NCBI RefSeq assembly: GCF_902170565.1
Contig: NZ_CABHXX010000034.1
Coordinates: 1 to 64,000 of the forward strand
Direction of reading: 5' to 3'
Origin: Yersinia thracica
GTDB taxonomy: Bacteria > Pseudomonadota > Gammaproteobacteria > Enterobacterales > Enterobacteriaceae
DNA length: 64,000 nt
The notes beneath the pieces were generated by a model. That model worked only from the letters and a program-made list of their open reading frames with translations, did not search any database and had not been told where the DNA came from. Shown in pieces: positions 16,756 through 26,447 of the stretch (position 1 is its first letter; the number at the start of each line of letters is the position of its first letter). Position numbers and translations under genes: made by a program.

Positions 16756-17583
16756 ATGAAAAAAGTAGCCATTATTGGATTGGGCTGGCTGGGTATGCCG
16801 TTGGCACAATCATTGGTCCGTCGTGGAGTTGAGGTTGTGGGGAGCAAAACCACACCGGATGGCGTCGAAGCCGCCAGAATGAGCGGGATTAACTGCTTTC
16901 AATTGCAACTCACCCCCGAGTTGATTTGTGACCCAGATGATTTGGCACAACTGATGACGGTGGATGCGCTGGTTATCACCTTACCCGCCAGCCGCACGGC
17001 TGACGGCGGGGCACAGTATTTTCAAGCGGTACAGATGGTGGTCGACAGTGCACTGGCGTTTGGTGTGCCGCGCATTATTTTTACCAGCTCGACCTCGGTG
17101 TATGGCGAAACGCGAGGCCGAATTAAAGAAAGTTCACCACTGCAACCGGTGACCCCAGCAGGTAAAACGCTGGCAGAACTTGAGCTCTGGCTGCATAAAT
17201 TACCGAATATTTCGGTGGATATTTTGCGTCTGGCGGGGCTGGTGGGGACTGATCGCCATCCGGGCCGTTTCCTGGCGGGCAAAACCAATGTGAAAGGGGG
17301 CTCGCAGGGGGTAAATCTGGTACATCAGGAAGATGTGATATCCGCCATTGAACTGCTGCTTAATCTTCCCAGAGGCGGACATATCTATAATTTGTGTGCG
17401 CCGATTCACCCACGGAAACGGGATTTTTATCCTGAATGCGCGCGCGCGTTACAACTGACTCCGCCTGAGTTTACGCCTGAAGATATTGAAGAGCCCATTC
17501 GCGAGATTGATGGCAGTAAGATTTGCAGTGAGTTGGGGTTTGAGTATCAGTATCCAGACCCAAATCGAATGCCTTTGAATTAA
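16756..17583 (+). CDS. yeeZ: NAD(P)-binding SDR-like protein YeeZ
   Basis: A 275-residue predicted Rossmann-fold protein beginning M-K-K-V-A-I-I-G-L-G-W-L-G-M-P-L, with a dinucleotide-binding G-x-G-x-x-G loop and a T-S-S-T-S-V-Y-G segment like that of extended SDRs. The catalytic Y-x-x-x-K is not obvious. Sequence and position next to the his leader match E. coli YeeZ, whose substrate is unknown. The frame is open to 16717, but the ATG at 16756 matches the family start. Confidence 0.88.
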   Translation: MKKVAIIGLGWLGMPLAQSLVRRGVEVVGSKTTPDGVEAARMSGINCFQLQLTPELICDPDDLAQLMTVDALVITLPASRTADGGAQYFQAVQMVVDSALAFGVPRIIFTSSTSVYGETRGRIKESSPLQPVTPAGKTLAELELWLHKLPNISVDILRLAGLVGTDRHPGRFLAGKTNVKGGSQGVNLVHQEDVISAIELLLNLPRGGHIYNLCAPIHPRKRDFYPECARALQLTPPEFTPEDIEEPIREIDGSKICSELGFEYQYPDPNRMPLN

Positions 17584-17687
17584 TGATACGGCGACTGCGC
17601 CTTGAATGTGTAAAAAGAGCAAAAAAATGCAGGTTATCAGCATTAGCTCGATCGGAAGCGGCGATGACTGGCAGAAGAGTAAAGCGT

Positions 17688-17746
17688 CCGCGCCAGGGAT
17701 GGCGCGGCTCGAGCCTCCAGGGAAGGATTGACGGCGTCTTTATGAT
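17688..17746. repeat. Short palindromic intergenic repeat
   Basis: Perfect 7-bp stem (17688-17694 with 17701-17707) around AGGGAT, followed by CCTCCAGGGA and ACGGCGTCTTT. It resembles dispersed Yersinia/enterobacterial intergenic repeats. It lies between the converging yeeZ and permease genes, where no further gene is seen. Confidence 0.5.
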
Positions 17747-17788
17747 CTGCCCGTTATCCCCGCTGGATTATGAATGCCTTAACCGTAT

Positions 17789-18787
17789 TTACCGCTTCTG
17801 ATGAATATAAGTCAGGGCTAAAGCCAGCGCCAGAACCAATCCTTTGATGATATCCATTGCATAGTAAGGTACTGACAGCATCACCAGCCCGTTTTGCAGC
17901 ACACCGAGGATGACCGCGCCAATTAAGGTGCCGAAGGCATTGGGTTTGCCGGACCCCGCGAGTGAAAAGCCAATATAGGCGGCAGCAACGGCGTCCATCA
18001 GGTAACCGCCACCGGCATTGACTTGTGACGAGCCAATGCGCGATGCCAGTAAAATCCCGCCCAGTGCCGCTAACAAAGATGAAAATACATAAGCCAACAC
18101 CCGATAACGCAGGGTGCGGATGCCCGCCAGCCGCGCCGCTTCTGGATTACCACCAATGGCATACATCCGTCGGCCATGTTTGGTCAGTGATAAATACAAC
18201 TGCACCACAATAGTGACCGCCAACATGATAATCACGATAACCGGCACTTGGCCCAGCGCTGAAAACATCTCAGGAATGACGCCCTCCGCCATATCGCCGC
18301 TCGGCAACAACATATTCTGCGTGATAGAGCCGCCGTAGCTGTACGTCATCGCTACGCCCTGAATGACAAACAGACTGGCAAGGGTCGCCAGCATATCGGG
18401 TATCTTTAGTACCACAATTAGAAATGCGTTAAACAACCCCACTAGTGTACAAATGAGCAATGTCAGAATAATAGCCCCGGTGGTGCCAAATCCGTACCAG
18501 ACAAACAGCGACACCACGATGGCATTGGCCAGCGAGGCAGTCGAACCGACCGATAAGTCAAAACCCCCCACTGACAGGGAAATAGACACCCCGATAGCAA
18601 TCACTGTCACTATGGCAATAGACCGCAATATATTGATGATATTGTTTGGGTCGAGGAAGTTATCTGAGGCCAGACCAAACAGCGCAATTAGCGCCACGAC
18701 GGTGAGCAACATCCCCCATTTGTAGAGAAAATCAAACAACTGGTGACGCCATGGCTGCGCGTCCGGCAGGGATATTTCTTTGCTCAC
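17789..18787 (-). CDS. Sugar ABC transporter permease (RbsC/XylH family)
   Basis: An inner-membrane permease of 332 residues with about eight to ten hydrophobic segments and the family motif S-V-G-G-F-D-L-S-V-G-S near residue 70. It starts with GTG at 18787, overlapping the stop of the upstream ATPase gene (GTGA), so the two are coupled. No substrate-binding protein is encoded next to the pair. The substrate is unknown; ribose, xylose and related monosaccharides are usual for the family. Confidence 0.88.
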   Translation of the reverse strand: MSKEISLPDAQPWRHQLFDFLYKWGMLLTVVALIALFGLASDNFLDPNNIINILRSIAIVTVIAIGVSISLSVGGFDLSVGSTASLANAIVVSLFVWYGFGTTGAIILTLLICTLVGLFNAFLIVVLKIPDMLATLASLFVIQGVAMTYSYGGSITQNMLLPSGDMAEGVIPEMFSALGQVPVIVIIMLAVTIVVQLYLSLTKHGRRMYAIGGNPEAARLAGIRTLRYRVLAYVFSSLLAALGGILLASRIGSSQVNAGGGYLMDAVAAAYIGFSLAGSGKPNAFGTLIGAVILGVLQNGLVMLSVPYYAMDIIKGLVLALALALTYIHQKR

Positions 18788-20298
18788 TGAGGGGTTCCTC
18801 CGGTTGAAAATAATAATAATGTTTCTTCATCGACATCTGCGGCGTTTAGCTCGGCAACAATTCGCCCATCCCACAATACACAGATACGAGAGCATAAACC
18901 GACCAATTCTGAGAATTCACCGGATGCATAAATAATGCCTTTTCCTTGTTGCGCTAACCCGTCAATTAGATTGAACAGATCCTGCCTGGCCTTGATGTCC
19001 ACACCTTTGGTAGGCTCATCAAAGATTAATACCTGCGCATCGCCGCGCAACCATTTGCCGATCGCCACTTTCTGCTGATTCCCCCCCGACAAGCGGGCGA
19101 GTTTTTGCTGCGGCGAAGAAGTTCGCACTCCCAGGCGCGCAATCAACTCTTTGGCCCAACTCAACTCTTGGCGGCGGCTAAAAATACTCCAGCGGGAAAA
19201 ACTGTCATCAGCGGCCACACTCAGGTTCATTGGGATACCTTCGTGGATAAAAATACCTTCTTTGCGTCGCTCTTCGGGCACTAAAGCTAGCCCCTGTTCG
19301 ACGGAGCGATCCGGTGAACGCGGTTTCCAAGGTTTGCCCTGTAATTCACCCTGATCAACACGACTGGGCGTAGCACCAAACAATGCTTTGCACAATTCGG
19401 TTTTTCCCGCGCCAGCTAACCCGGCAATCCCTAATATTTCCCCTTCGCGCAATGTCAGGGAAATATTGCGCAATTTGTGTTGGTCATGTAACCCACTGAC
19501 AGACAATAATATTTTGTCACTAAATGCCATTCGGCGGGGTGGAAAAATATCTTCCAATGTATGGCCGAGCATCTTTTCGACAATTTGCTCACCACTCAAA
19601 TTGCCCATTGCATCATGGCTGACTTTGCGACCATCGCGTAATACCGTCAATTGATCACAAATTTCGCGCAATTCATGAATGCGGTGCGAAATGAAAACAA
19701 TGGCTATCCCTTCGGATTGCAAGCGGCGCACCACTTTAAACAGACGCGCACTCTCTTCTTGATCCAACGGCGCGGTAGGTTCATCCAGAATGAGAAAACG
19801 GCATTGATGGGAAAGGGCGCGGGCCAATAGCACCTGTTGTTTCTCCGCCAATGTGCAGGATTCCAGCCGCTGGCGTACATTCAATTTGAGGTCAAGCTGC
19901 CCGAGTAGTGCTTCTGCCTGGCGATAAAGTTGTGGCCAATTAAACAGATGCCCCGGTTCAGCCAGCGTATCCAGCATAATATTTTCCGCCACAGACAGGG
20001 TAGGGATCAGCGCGACATCAACCTCTTGCTGAACCACATGGATACCGTGCTGCCTGGCCTGGCGGGGGGAGTGAATATCCACCTGCTGACCATCAATATA
20101 GATCTCGCCGCGATAGTGATTGTGAGCGCCGGAAAGAATCGCCATCAGCGTTGATTTCCCTGCACCATTAGCCCCGACTAGCGCATGAGTAGACCCACCT
20201 TCCAGTGTGAAATCAACCTGTTGTAGGGCATGGAATCCAGAAAATGAGATAGATATATTCCGCATCTCAAGGCGGGAGGATGAGGTGGTACTGGACAT
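18784..20298 (-). CDS. Sugar ABC transporter ATP-binding protein (two ATPase domains)
   Basis: A 504-residue RbsA/MglA-type ATPase. The first domain has Walker A G-A-N-G-A-G-K-S-T near residue 42 and the Walker B L-I-L-D-E-P-T. The second has the degenerate Walker A G-L-A-G-A-G-K-T-E near residue 290 and the signature L-S-G-G-N-Q-Q-K. It would energise the downstream permease. It is transcribed divergently from hcxA; the 200-bp gap presumably contains both promoters. The usual periplasmic binding protein gene is absent on either side. Confidence 0.9.
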   Translation of the reverse strand: MSSTTSSSRLEMRNISISFSGFHALQQVDFTLEGGSTHALVGANGAGKSTLMAILSGAHNHYRGEIYIDGQQVDIHSPRQARQHGIHVVQQEVDVALIPTLSVAENIMLDTLAEPGHLFNWPQLYRQAEALLGQLDLKLNVRQRLESCTLAEKQQVLLARALSHQCRFLILDEPTAPLDQEESARLFKVVRRLQSEGIAIVFISHRIHELREICDQLTVLRDGRKVSHDAMGNLSGEQIVEKMLGHTLEDIFPPRRMAFSDKILLSVSGLHDQHKLRNISLTLREGEILGIAGLAGAGKTELCKALFGATPSRVDQGELQGKPWKPRSPDRSVEQGLALVPEERRKEGIFIHEGIPMNLSVAADDSFSRWSIFSRRQELSWAKELIARLGVRTSSPQQKLARLSGGNQQKVAIGKWLRGDAQVLIFDEPTKGVDIKARQDLFNLIDGLAQQGKGIIYASGEFSELVGLCSRICVLWDGRIVAELNAADVDEETLLLFSTGGTPQ

Positions 20299-20499
20299 AA
20301 ATTTCTATCACTGCCCTATGAAGTGTTTTGACGGAATAGGCAGTCAATAATGCTGCGGTAGAGTTCTTTTTAACACAATTTCCATTATTCGCAACAAACT
20401 AAAATGGTTAAGGTATATCAAAAAATTATTAAACATTGGCAACTTAGCCCTTAAGATGAGAAAAATACAGATGAGATCATCCTTTAAAAGGAACGCGCC

Positions 20500-21591
20500 A
20501 TGAGCACGAACGCAATCCGAGTGCAGGTGGGGCCTGCCAACTATTTTTCTTTTCCAGGCGCAATCGAAAAGCTGAGCGAGTTTTATCCTCCTGCAGCATT
20601 GGAAAATGCGCTGTGGATCTATGGTGAGCGCGCCTTGGTGGCGGCCAGTGATTATCTGCCTGCAGCTTTCCATGGGCCACAAGCGGTGCGAGCTTTATTT
20701 TCCAGTCATTGCAGTGAATCTACTGTTGCTGATTTGGTGAAGGCTGCGGGCAGTGACCGGCAAGTGGTGATCGGCATTGGTGGTGGTGCGGTATTGGATA
20801 CAGCCAAAGTGGTGGCGCGTAAACTTGGCTTGCCGCTGGTGGCTATTCCCACTATCGCGGCAACCTGCGCGGCTTGGACACCACTTTCCGTGTGGTATAA
20901 CGGTGCCGGGCAAGCGCTGAGTTTTGAAATATTCAAAGATGCCAACCATTTAGTGTTAGTTGAACCGCGTATTATTTTGCAGGCACCAGTGGAATATCTG
21001 TTGGCGGGAATTGGCGATACATTGGCGAAATGGTACGAAGCGATGGTGTTAAGCCCGCAACCGGAGACATTATCTTTGACCGTCCGTTTGGGGCTACAGG
21101 CCGCGCTGGACATTCGCAATGTGCTGCTCAAGCAGAGCGAATCGGCATTACAGGCGGTAGATCAGGGGGAACTGACGCAAGATTTCCTTGATGTGGTGGA
21201 TGCGATTATTGCCGGTGGGGGCATGGTTGGTGGGCTGGGCGAGCGCTATACCCGCGTCGCGGCGGCCCATGCAGTACACAATGGCCTGACACTGCTGCCC
21301 CAGACCGAACATTTCCTGCATGGTACCAAAGTCGCTTATGGAATTTTGGTTCAAACGGCTCTGTTGCAGCAGGATGAAGCACTGCAATCACTGATTGTGG
21401 TGTTTAATAAATTAGGTTTACCAACACATTTGGCTGCGCTGGATGTTGATATTAATGACCGTGATGCTATTGAGCGTGTGATTAGTCGAATTCTGAAGCC
21501 GAGCGAGTCAATTCATTATCTGCCTGTTGAGCTGAATTCAGACAAAATATGGGCAGCAATTGAGCGAGTAGAAATTGCCGCTCAGCACTGA
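20500..21591 (+). CDS. hcxA: Hydroxycarboxylate dehydrogenase, iron-containing ADH family (YbdH/HcxA)
   Basis: A 363-residue glycerol dehydrogenase-like oxidoreductase. Motifs: V-G-P-A-N-Y-F near the start, the NAD-binding G-I-G-G-G-A-V-L-D-T-A-K near residue 95, P-T-I-A-A-T-C-A-A-W-T near residue 120 and the metal-binding D-T-L-A-K-W and H-A-V-H-N-G segments. The protein closely follows E. coli YbdH, described as an NADPH-dependent 2-oxo acid reductase. It is preceded by an AAAAGGAAC ribosome-binding site. The divergent sugar ABC genes may be functionally related, but nothing in the sequence proves it. Confidence 0.87.
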   Translation: MSTNAIRVQVGPANYFSFPGAIEKLSEFYPPAALENALWIYGERALVAASDYLPAAFHGPQAVRALFSSHCSESTVADLVKAAGSDRQVVIGIGGGAVLDTAKVVARKLGLPLVAIPTIAATCAAWTPLSVWYNGAGQALSFEIFKDANHLVLVEPRIILQAPVEYLLAGIGDTLAKWYEAMVLSPQPETLSLTVRLGLQAALDIRNVLLKQSESALQAVDQGELTQDFLDVVDAIIAGGGMVGGLGERYTRVAAAHAVHNGLTLLPQTEHFLHGTKVAYGILVQTALLQQDEALQSLIVVFNKLGLPTHLAALDVDINDRDAIERVISRILKPSESIHYLPVELNSDKIWAAIERVEIAAQH

Positions 21592-21698
21592 TACAGCATA
21601 GAAATAGCCGTTTAGATCAAACTGCCATAAGAATATTGTTTCAAGCCGTTTAACATCTTGTTTTTTGCTCTCAAGTTAGGGCAAAATACACGCCATGG

Positions 21699-21735
21699 AA
21701 TAGCCGACGTTTAAACGCGTCGGTTATTTTTTTGC
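21699..21735 (+). terminator. Intrinsic terminator after hcxA
   Basis: An 11-bp stem with one G-U pair (21699-21709 with 21718-21728) and a T-run immediately after. It lies 108 bp past the hcxA stop and about 310 bp before plaP. Confidence 0.75.
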
Positions 21736-21839
21736 ATTCGTGTTTTCACAAATCAAGAGGCCGGACAACGATCCGGATAGATAAACAGGTCCGCGAGCGA
21801 TTATTCACATACGAAAATCGCCGTTATGAGGAAAGAAAG

Positions 21840-22055
21840 ATGGGGCAATTATTCACACTGGCACCGGTGCCCACCGGTATGCGCTGCACATGCAGCGATT
21901 ATGGCGCAACAGGGATGGCAAATACCCGTTACACCGCTCTTATTTCCCCACTTACGTGTCCCAGGCAGATACGAAGTTTCCCCGTCACCTCTGACCTGCG
22001 AGCTACACTTGCAAATTGGGTTAAAGGTATGGGGAGGCTGAATCATGACGCATAA
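21840..22055 (+). CDS. Possible upstream ORF in the plaP leader
   Basis: A 71-codon frame starting at ATG 21840 with a good GAGGAAAG ribosome-binding site. It ends 11 bp inside plaP, so translation could be coupled to it. A second frame starting at 21826 is also open and ends at 22041, just before the plaP ATG. The peptide is rich in Pro, Thr, Cys and Arg and matches nothing I know. It may be a regulatory leader for a polyamine importer or a chance frame in the 453-bp gap. No other gene is seen in the gap. Confidence 0.3.
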   Translation: MGQLFTLAPVPTGMRCTCSDYGATGMANTRYTALISPLTCPRQIRSFPVTSDLRATLANWVKGMGRLNHDA

Positions 22056-23433
22056 TGCTACTGTTGCAGTCGGCACCAATCAAACTGGCACCAATAACCG
22101 CGTTCAGCTCAGAAAAACACTGACGTTGGTGCAAGTGGTGATGATGGGCCTGGCTTATTTACAGCCGATGACTATTTTCGATACTTTTGGCATTGTATCC
22201 GGCCTGACCGATGGTCACGTCGCGACGTCTTACGCCATTGCGTTGATAGCGGTGCTGTTCACTGCCGTCAGCTATGGCAAATTGGTTAAGCGCTTCCCGT
22301 CCGCGGGTTCGGCTTATACCTACGCCCAGAAATCCATCAGCCCGAATGTTGGCTTTATGGTGGGGTGGTCATCACTGCTGGACTACCTGTTCATGCCGAT
22401 GATTAACATTCTGTTGGCAAAAATTTATCTCGAAGCGATTTTCCCTGGCGTGCCCTCATGGATCTTTGTTGGTGCGTTGGTCAGCTTGATGACGCTATTC
22501 AATCTGCGTGGCATTAATGTGGTCGCTAACCTGAACTCGATCATCGTTGTGGTCCAGGTCGCTGTCATGGTGGTCTTTATGGGGCTGCTGATTCACGGTG
22601 TTTATCAAGGTGAAGGAACAGGTACACTGGTTAGCCCACGTCCGTTCTATTCTGAAAATGCCCATTTGGTGCCGATGATAACCGGGGCCACGATACTGTG
22701 TTTCTCATTCCTTGGCTTCGATGGCATTAGTTCGCTGTCTGAAGAAACGCCAGATGCCGGGAGAGTGATCCCGAAAGCGATTTTCTTGACTGCATTGATT
22801 GGCGGCGTGATTTTTATTGTCGTGTCTTACTTCTTGCAGCTCTATTTCCCGGATATTTCGCGCTTCACTGACCCTGATGCATCACAGCCGGAAATTATGC
22901 TGTTTGTGGCCGGCAAATTCTTCCAGTCAGTGATTCTGTGCTTCTCCTGCGTCACGGTGTTGGCATCAGGTATGGCAGCACACGCCGGGGTTTCGCGTTT
23001 GCTGTATGTGATGGGGCGCGACGGGGTATTCCCTGAGAAAATATTTGGCTACGTGCATCCAAAATGGCGTACTCCAGCCATCAACGTATTGTTGGTGGGG
23101 GGCGTGGCATTGTCTGCTATTTCCTTTGATTTGGTCACGGCAACCGCATTGATTAACTTTGGTGCGCTGGTGGCTTTCACCTTCGTTAACCTGTCGGTGA
23201 TTTCACAGTTCTATATCCGCGAGCGCCGCAACCGCACGGTTAGGGATCATATCAGCTACCTGATTCTACCGATGATTGGCGCAGGGACAGTGGGTGTACT
23301 GTGGGTTAATCTGGAAAGTAGCTCTATGACTCTGGGGCTGGTGTGGGGCGCAATTGGCCTGCTTTATATGGTCTGGAAAACCCGTGCTTTCCGTCAGGCA
23401 TTACCTCAGTTTACGGGTGAACTTGCACAGTAA
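22045..23433 (+). CDS. plaP: Putrescine importer PlaP (APC family)
   Basis: A 462-residue inner-membrane permease with about twelve hydrophobic segments. It follows E. coli PlaP (YeeF) closely: R-K-T-L-T-L near residue 26, [19 protein letters not shown] and [11 protein letters not shown]. PlaP imports putrescine by proton symport and is linked to swarming motility in E. coli. GGAGG at 22032-22036 is the ribosome-binding site. Location beside sbcB is the same as in E. coli. Confidence 0.92.
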   Translation: MTHNATVAVGTNQTGTNNRVQLRKTLTLVQVVMMGLAYLQPMTIFDTFGIVSGLTDGHVATSYAIALIAVLFTAVSYGKLVKRFPSAGSAYTYAQKSISPNVGFMVGWSSLLDYLFMPMINILLAKIYLEAIFPGVPSWIFVGALVSLMTLFNLRGINVVANLNSIIVVVQVAVMVVFMGLLIHGVYQGEGTGTLVSPRPFYSENAHLVPMITGATILCFSFLGFDGISSLSEETPDAGRVIPKAIFLTALIGGVIFIVVSYFLQLYFPDISRFTDPDASQPEIMLFVAGKFFQSVILCFSCVTVLASGMAAHAGVSRLLYVMGRDGVFPEKIFGYVHPKWRTPAINVLLVGGVALSAISFDLVTATALINFGALVAFTFVNLSVISQFYIRERRNRTVRDHISYLILPMIGAGTVGVLWVNLESSSMTLGLVWGAIGLLYMVWKTRAFRQALPQFTGELAQ

Positions 23434-23478
23434 CGCCATTTGGTATTGTTTATTGGATAGGGTGTTATTGCTGATTAT

Positions 23479-23505
23479 AACGGAGCCTGATGGCTCCGTT
23501 TTTTA
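23479..23505. terminator. Terminator between plaP and sbcB
   Basis: Perfect 9-bp stem (23479-23487 with 23492-23500), four-base loop and a T-run on the plus strand. It separates two converging genes. Confidence 0.87.
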
Positions 23506-23528
23506 TTGGATTAAATCCATTATCAATA

Positions 23529-24959
23529 TCAGCTCACCAAATCTCTGGCATAGTCAAACAGGGCTTTCAGCAGTGCCAACTTTTCTTTATCGCCCTCATA
23601 CTGGTTATAAAACTGTTCCAGTTGCAGCACATAATCTTGCACTCTTTCGGGATTAAGTGCTTCACGACGATGTGCTAGCCAGCGCTGTTGCTCACTGTCC
23701 GTCAACGTATTCGGATAATTACGGGCGCGGAAGCGGAATAGCAGCGCTTCCAAGCGTGGGTCCTGGAAGGTCAGATCAAGCGCGGGCAGATTTTTTGGCT
23801 CAGTTTGTAAAATAATTTTCATGGTGGCGCGGTCAGCATCACTGAAAAACCCATTATACAGCTGGGCATCTACATCATCAGACACCGCAAAAGGCTCCGA
23901 TTCAGCAAACAGAGCGACCACTTTTTCGCGTATTTGCGGGTTTTGCCGCAATAGTTGCAGGTTTTGCAGACAGCGCTGACGATCAATCCCCAGCCGCTCG
24001 GCATTCTCAGCCAGTAGGGTTTTCGCCGGTGCCAATACCGGACATTTATTAATATGCACCAACTTCAAGGGGACAGCCGCGTCTTGAGCATTGAGTTTAT
24101 CGCGGCGGGTATACAGCCGCTCACGCAGAGTATCGCTATCCAGCTCCAATAATGGCGACATATCACCCGCCAAATCGCACATAATCACCGCATTTTTATT
24201 CTCAGGATGCCATGCTAGCGGCGCAACCCAGCTGGTGTTACCCCGCGCGGCCCCAAACATGCCAGACACATGAACCAGTGGCGTCATATCTGCAATATCA
24301 ATCAATGCGTTAATTTTATGTTTGCTGCGGTGCTGATAGAGGTAATCAAACAGCCGGGGTTGCGCTTGTTTGACCAACTTTGCCATGGCGATGGTGGCGT
24401 ATACATCGGACATCGCATCATGGGCGTGTAAGTGTTCGACACCATTGGCTTTGGTTAAATGCTCAAGTTTGAAGCTGGGTAAGCCATCTTCGTTTTCCGG
24501 CCAGACAATGCCTTCAGGGCGCAGGGCATAACAAGCGCGCATGACATCGAGCAAGTCCCAACGGGAATTACCGCCTTGCCAGCTATAAGCATAAGGATCA
24601 TAGAAATTGCGGTAGAAAATATTGCGGCTAACTTCATCATCAAATCGAATATTATTGTAGCCGAGAATACAGGTGCCGGGCACATTGAAAGCTTGATGAA
24701 TTTGGCGAGCAAACTCGGCTTCATTAACCCCATTGGCTAAGGCATGTTGCGGGGTGATGCCGGTTATCATTACGGCTTCTGGTTGCGGCAGATAGTCATC
24801 GGCGGGGGCACAGTAAACCACCAATGGTTCTTCGATGATATTGAAATCCAAATCGGTACGCACTCCGGCAAACTGCGCTGGTCGGTCTAACGCCGGGCGC
24901 TGGCCAAAGGTTTCATAATCGTGAATGTAAAATGTTGGTTGCTTATTTTTATCTGACAT
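23529..24959 (-). CDS. sbcB: Exodeoxyribonuclease I
   Basis: 3'-to-5' single-strand DNA exonuclease used in recombination and mismatch repair. The 476-residue protein has the DEDD exonuclease motif F-Y-I-H-D-Y-E-T-F-G near residue 10 (metal-binding Asp and Glu), then G-Y-N-N-I-R-F-D-D-E and the late H-D-A-M-S-D-V motif near residue 180. The C-terminal part is the SH3-like and helical extension of ExoI. Length agrees with E. coli (475). Confidence 0.96.
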   Translation of the reverse strand: MSDKNKQPTFYIHDYETFGQRPALDRPAQFAGVRTDLDFNIIEEPLVVYCAPADDYLPQPEAVMITGITPQHALANGVNEAEFARQIHQAFNVPGTCILGYNNIRFDDEVSRNIFYRNFYDPYAYSWQGGNSRWDLLDVMRACYALRPEGIVWPENEDGLPSFKLEHLTKANGVEHLHAHDAMSDVYATIAMAKLVKQAQPRLFDYLYQHRSKHKINALIDIADMTPLVHVSGMFGAARGNTSWVAPLAWHPENKNAVIMCDLAGDMSPLLELDSDTLRERLYTRRDKLNAQDAAVPLKLVHINKCPVLAPAKTLLAENAERLGIDRQRCLQNLQLLRQNPQIREKVVALFAESEPFAVSDDVDAQLYNGFFSDADRATMKIILQTEPKNLPALDLTFQDPRLEALLFRFRARNYPNTLTDSEQQRWLAHRREALNPERVQDYVLQLEQFYNQYEGDKEKLALLKALFDYARDLVS

Positions 24960-25184
24960 TATTCAGTTTAACCCTTAATTCTTATGGCTATTCTTTATGA
25001 TGGGCCGCCGCCCGCGGTGACCCATGGCATTAGCGCTAGAATATCATTTCAGGCGGGTTAGGGTGTCAGGATTTATTTTGAAATAATTATGTTTTAGTCA
25101 ACATATGTCGTTCTAACTAGTATTTACCTACTGTTTACTTAGCTACTTATATAATCTGCCAACTTAATAAAATATGTAGGATTA

Positions 25185-26297
25185 ATGGTGAAAACACTTT
25201 TGTTAACCGGTGCCACAGGTTTTCTGGGCGGGGCTGTGCTCGAAAAGCTTTTTTTAGAAAACTCAGATTTTAATTATTTATTATTGGTTCGTGCCAATAC
25301 ACCGGAACAGGGGCTTATTCGTATTCGAGAGAATATGGAGAAGTTTTACCTCCCTAATGGGCGATTGAATAAAATAAATGTTAGCCATATTTTATTAGGG
25401 GATTTAGCTGAACCTGACAGTTTTATTAATGACCCGCGTATCAATGAAGTGACGCATGTTATTAATTGTGCCGCCGTTGCATCATTTGGTAATAACCCAT
25501 TAATCTGGAAAGTGAATGTCGACGGCACATTAGCCTTCGGCAAAAGAATGTCTCAGGTCGCCGGTTTACAAAGATTCATTCATGTGGGCACCGCCATGTC
25601 TTGTACTCCCGATGCCGATACTGTAGTGAGTGAGCAGATCCTATCCGCAGAAGATGACGCGCATTTAGTGGAATACACTAAATCTAAATCGGCCATTGAG
25701 CGCCTATTGGCGGAAGAATGTCCGGGGTTGCCATTGGTATTTGCCCGGCCATCAATTATTGTCGGGCATACTCGTTTGGGCTGCCAACCCTCTAGCAGCA
25801 TCTTCTGGGTATTCCGCATGGCATTAATGCTGCGCAAGTTTATGTGCTCTTTGGATGACTCTATTGATGTTATTCCCGTCGATTATTGTGCTGACGCCTT
25901 AGTGTGTATTTTGCTGCATCCAAACTTACCGGAAAATATCTATCATATTTCTGCCGGAGAGCAAGACAGTGTCAGTTTTGCTGAGATTGATCAGGCCATG
26001 TCGTCAGCGGCTCGACAACAACCCATGGGGGCAGATTATCGCCAGGTAGAATACGGTGCTTTGGTGCAGATGCGTAAGCAACTGAAAGGTATTTTCGGCC
26101 CGTGTAATGAGCGATTAATGTTGAAAGCCATGCGCTTATATGGCTCTTTTGCCGTGCTGAATGTGCGTTTCAGTAATGAACGGTTGCTCGGTCTGGGGAT
26201 GCCGAGGTCGCCCCGTTTCACCGATTATATTGCTTGCTGTGTAGAATCGAGTTTTGGCATGACTATCCAACAACAAATGGCCGTTGATTTTAAGTAA
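25185..26297 (+). CDS. Extended SDR of the thioester-reductase/male-sterility type
   Basis: A 370-residue NAD(P)-binding protein. The glycine motif T-G-A-T-G-F-L-G-G lies at residues 8-16 and the catalytic Y-T-K-S-K near residue 162. This arrangement resembles the NAD_binding_4 group, which includes the reductase domains of acyl/peptidyl carrier enzymes and fatty acyl-CoA reductases. As a free-standing protein it has no adenylation or carrier domain, and no lipid or polyketide gene is adjacent. The substrate is unknown. It stands alone between sbcB and yeeA, with its own AGGAT ribosome-binding site. Confidence 0.7.
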   Translation: MVKTLLLTGATGFLGGAVLEKLFLENSDFNYLLLVRANTPEQGLIRIRENMEKFYLPNGRLNKINVSHILLGDLAEPDSFINDPRINEVTHVINCAAVASFGNNPLIWKVNVDGTLAFGKRMSQVAGLQRFIHVGTAMSCTPDADTVVSEQILSAEDDAHLVEYTKSKSAIERLLAEECPGLPLVFARPSIIVGHTRLGCQPSSSIFWVFRMALMLRKFMCSLDDSIDVIPVDYCADALVCILLHPNLPENIYHISAGEQDSVSFAEIDQAMSSAARQQPMGADYRQVEYGALVQMRKQLKGIFGPCNERLMLKAMRLYGSFAVLNVRFSNERLLGLGMPRSPRFTDYIACCVESSFGMTIQQQMAVDFK

Positions 26298-26447
26298 GCT
26301 TATTTCCCCGTTTGGCCCTATCTGACGGGGAATATTTATCTCCCTCCGATTTATTTCTGCTACTTTTGGTAACGGTTAATCCGATGCCAGAAGGTAATAA
26401 CTCAGCTAGACTTAGTTTTTTGGTATCTTATTGGAAGTAGGTCTGTT

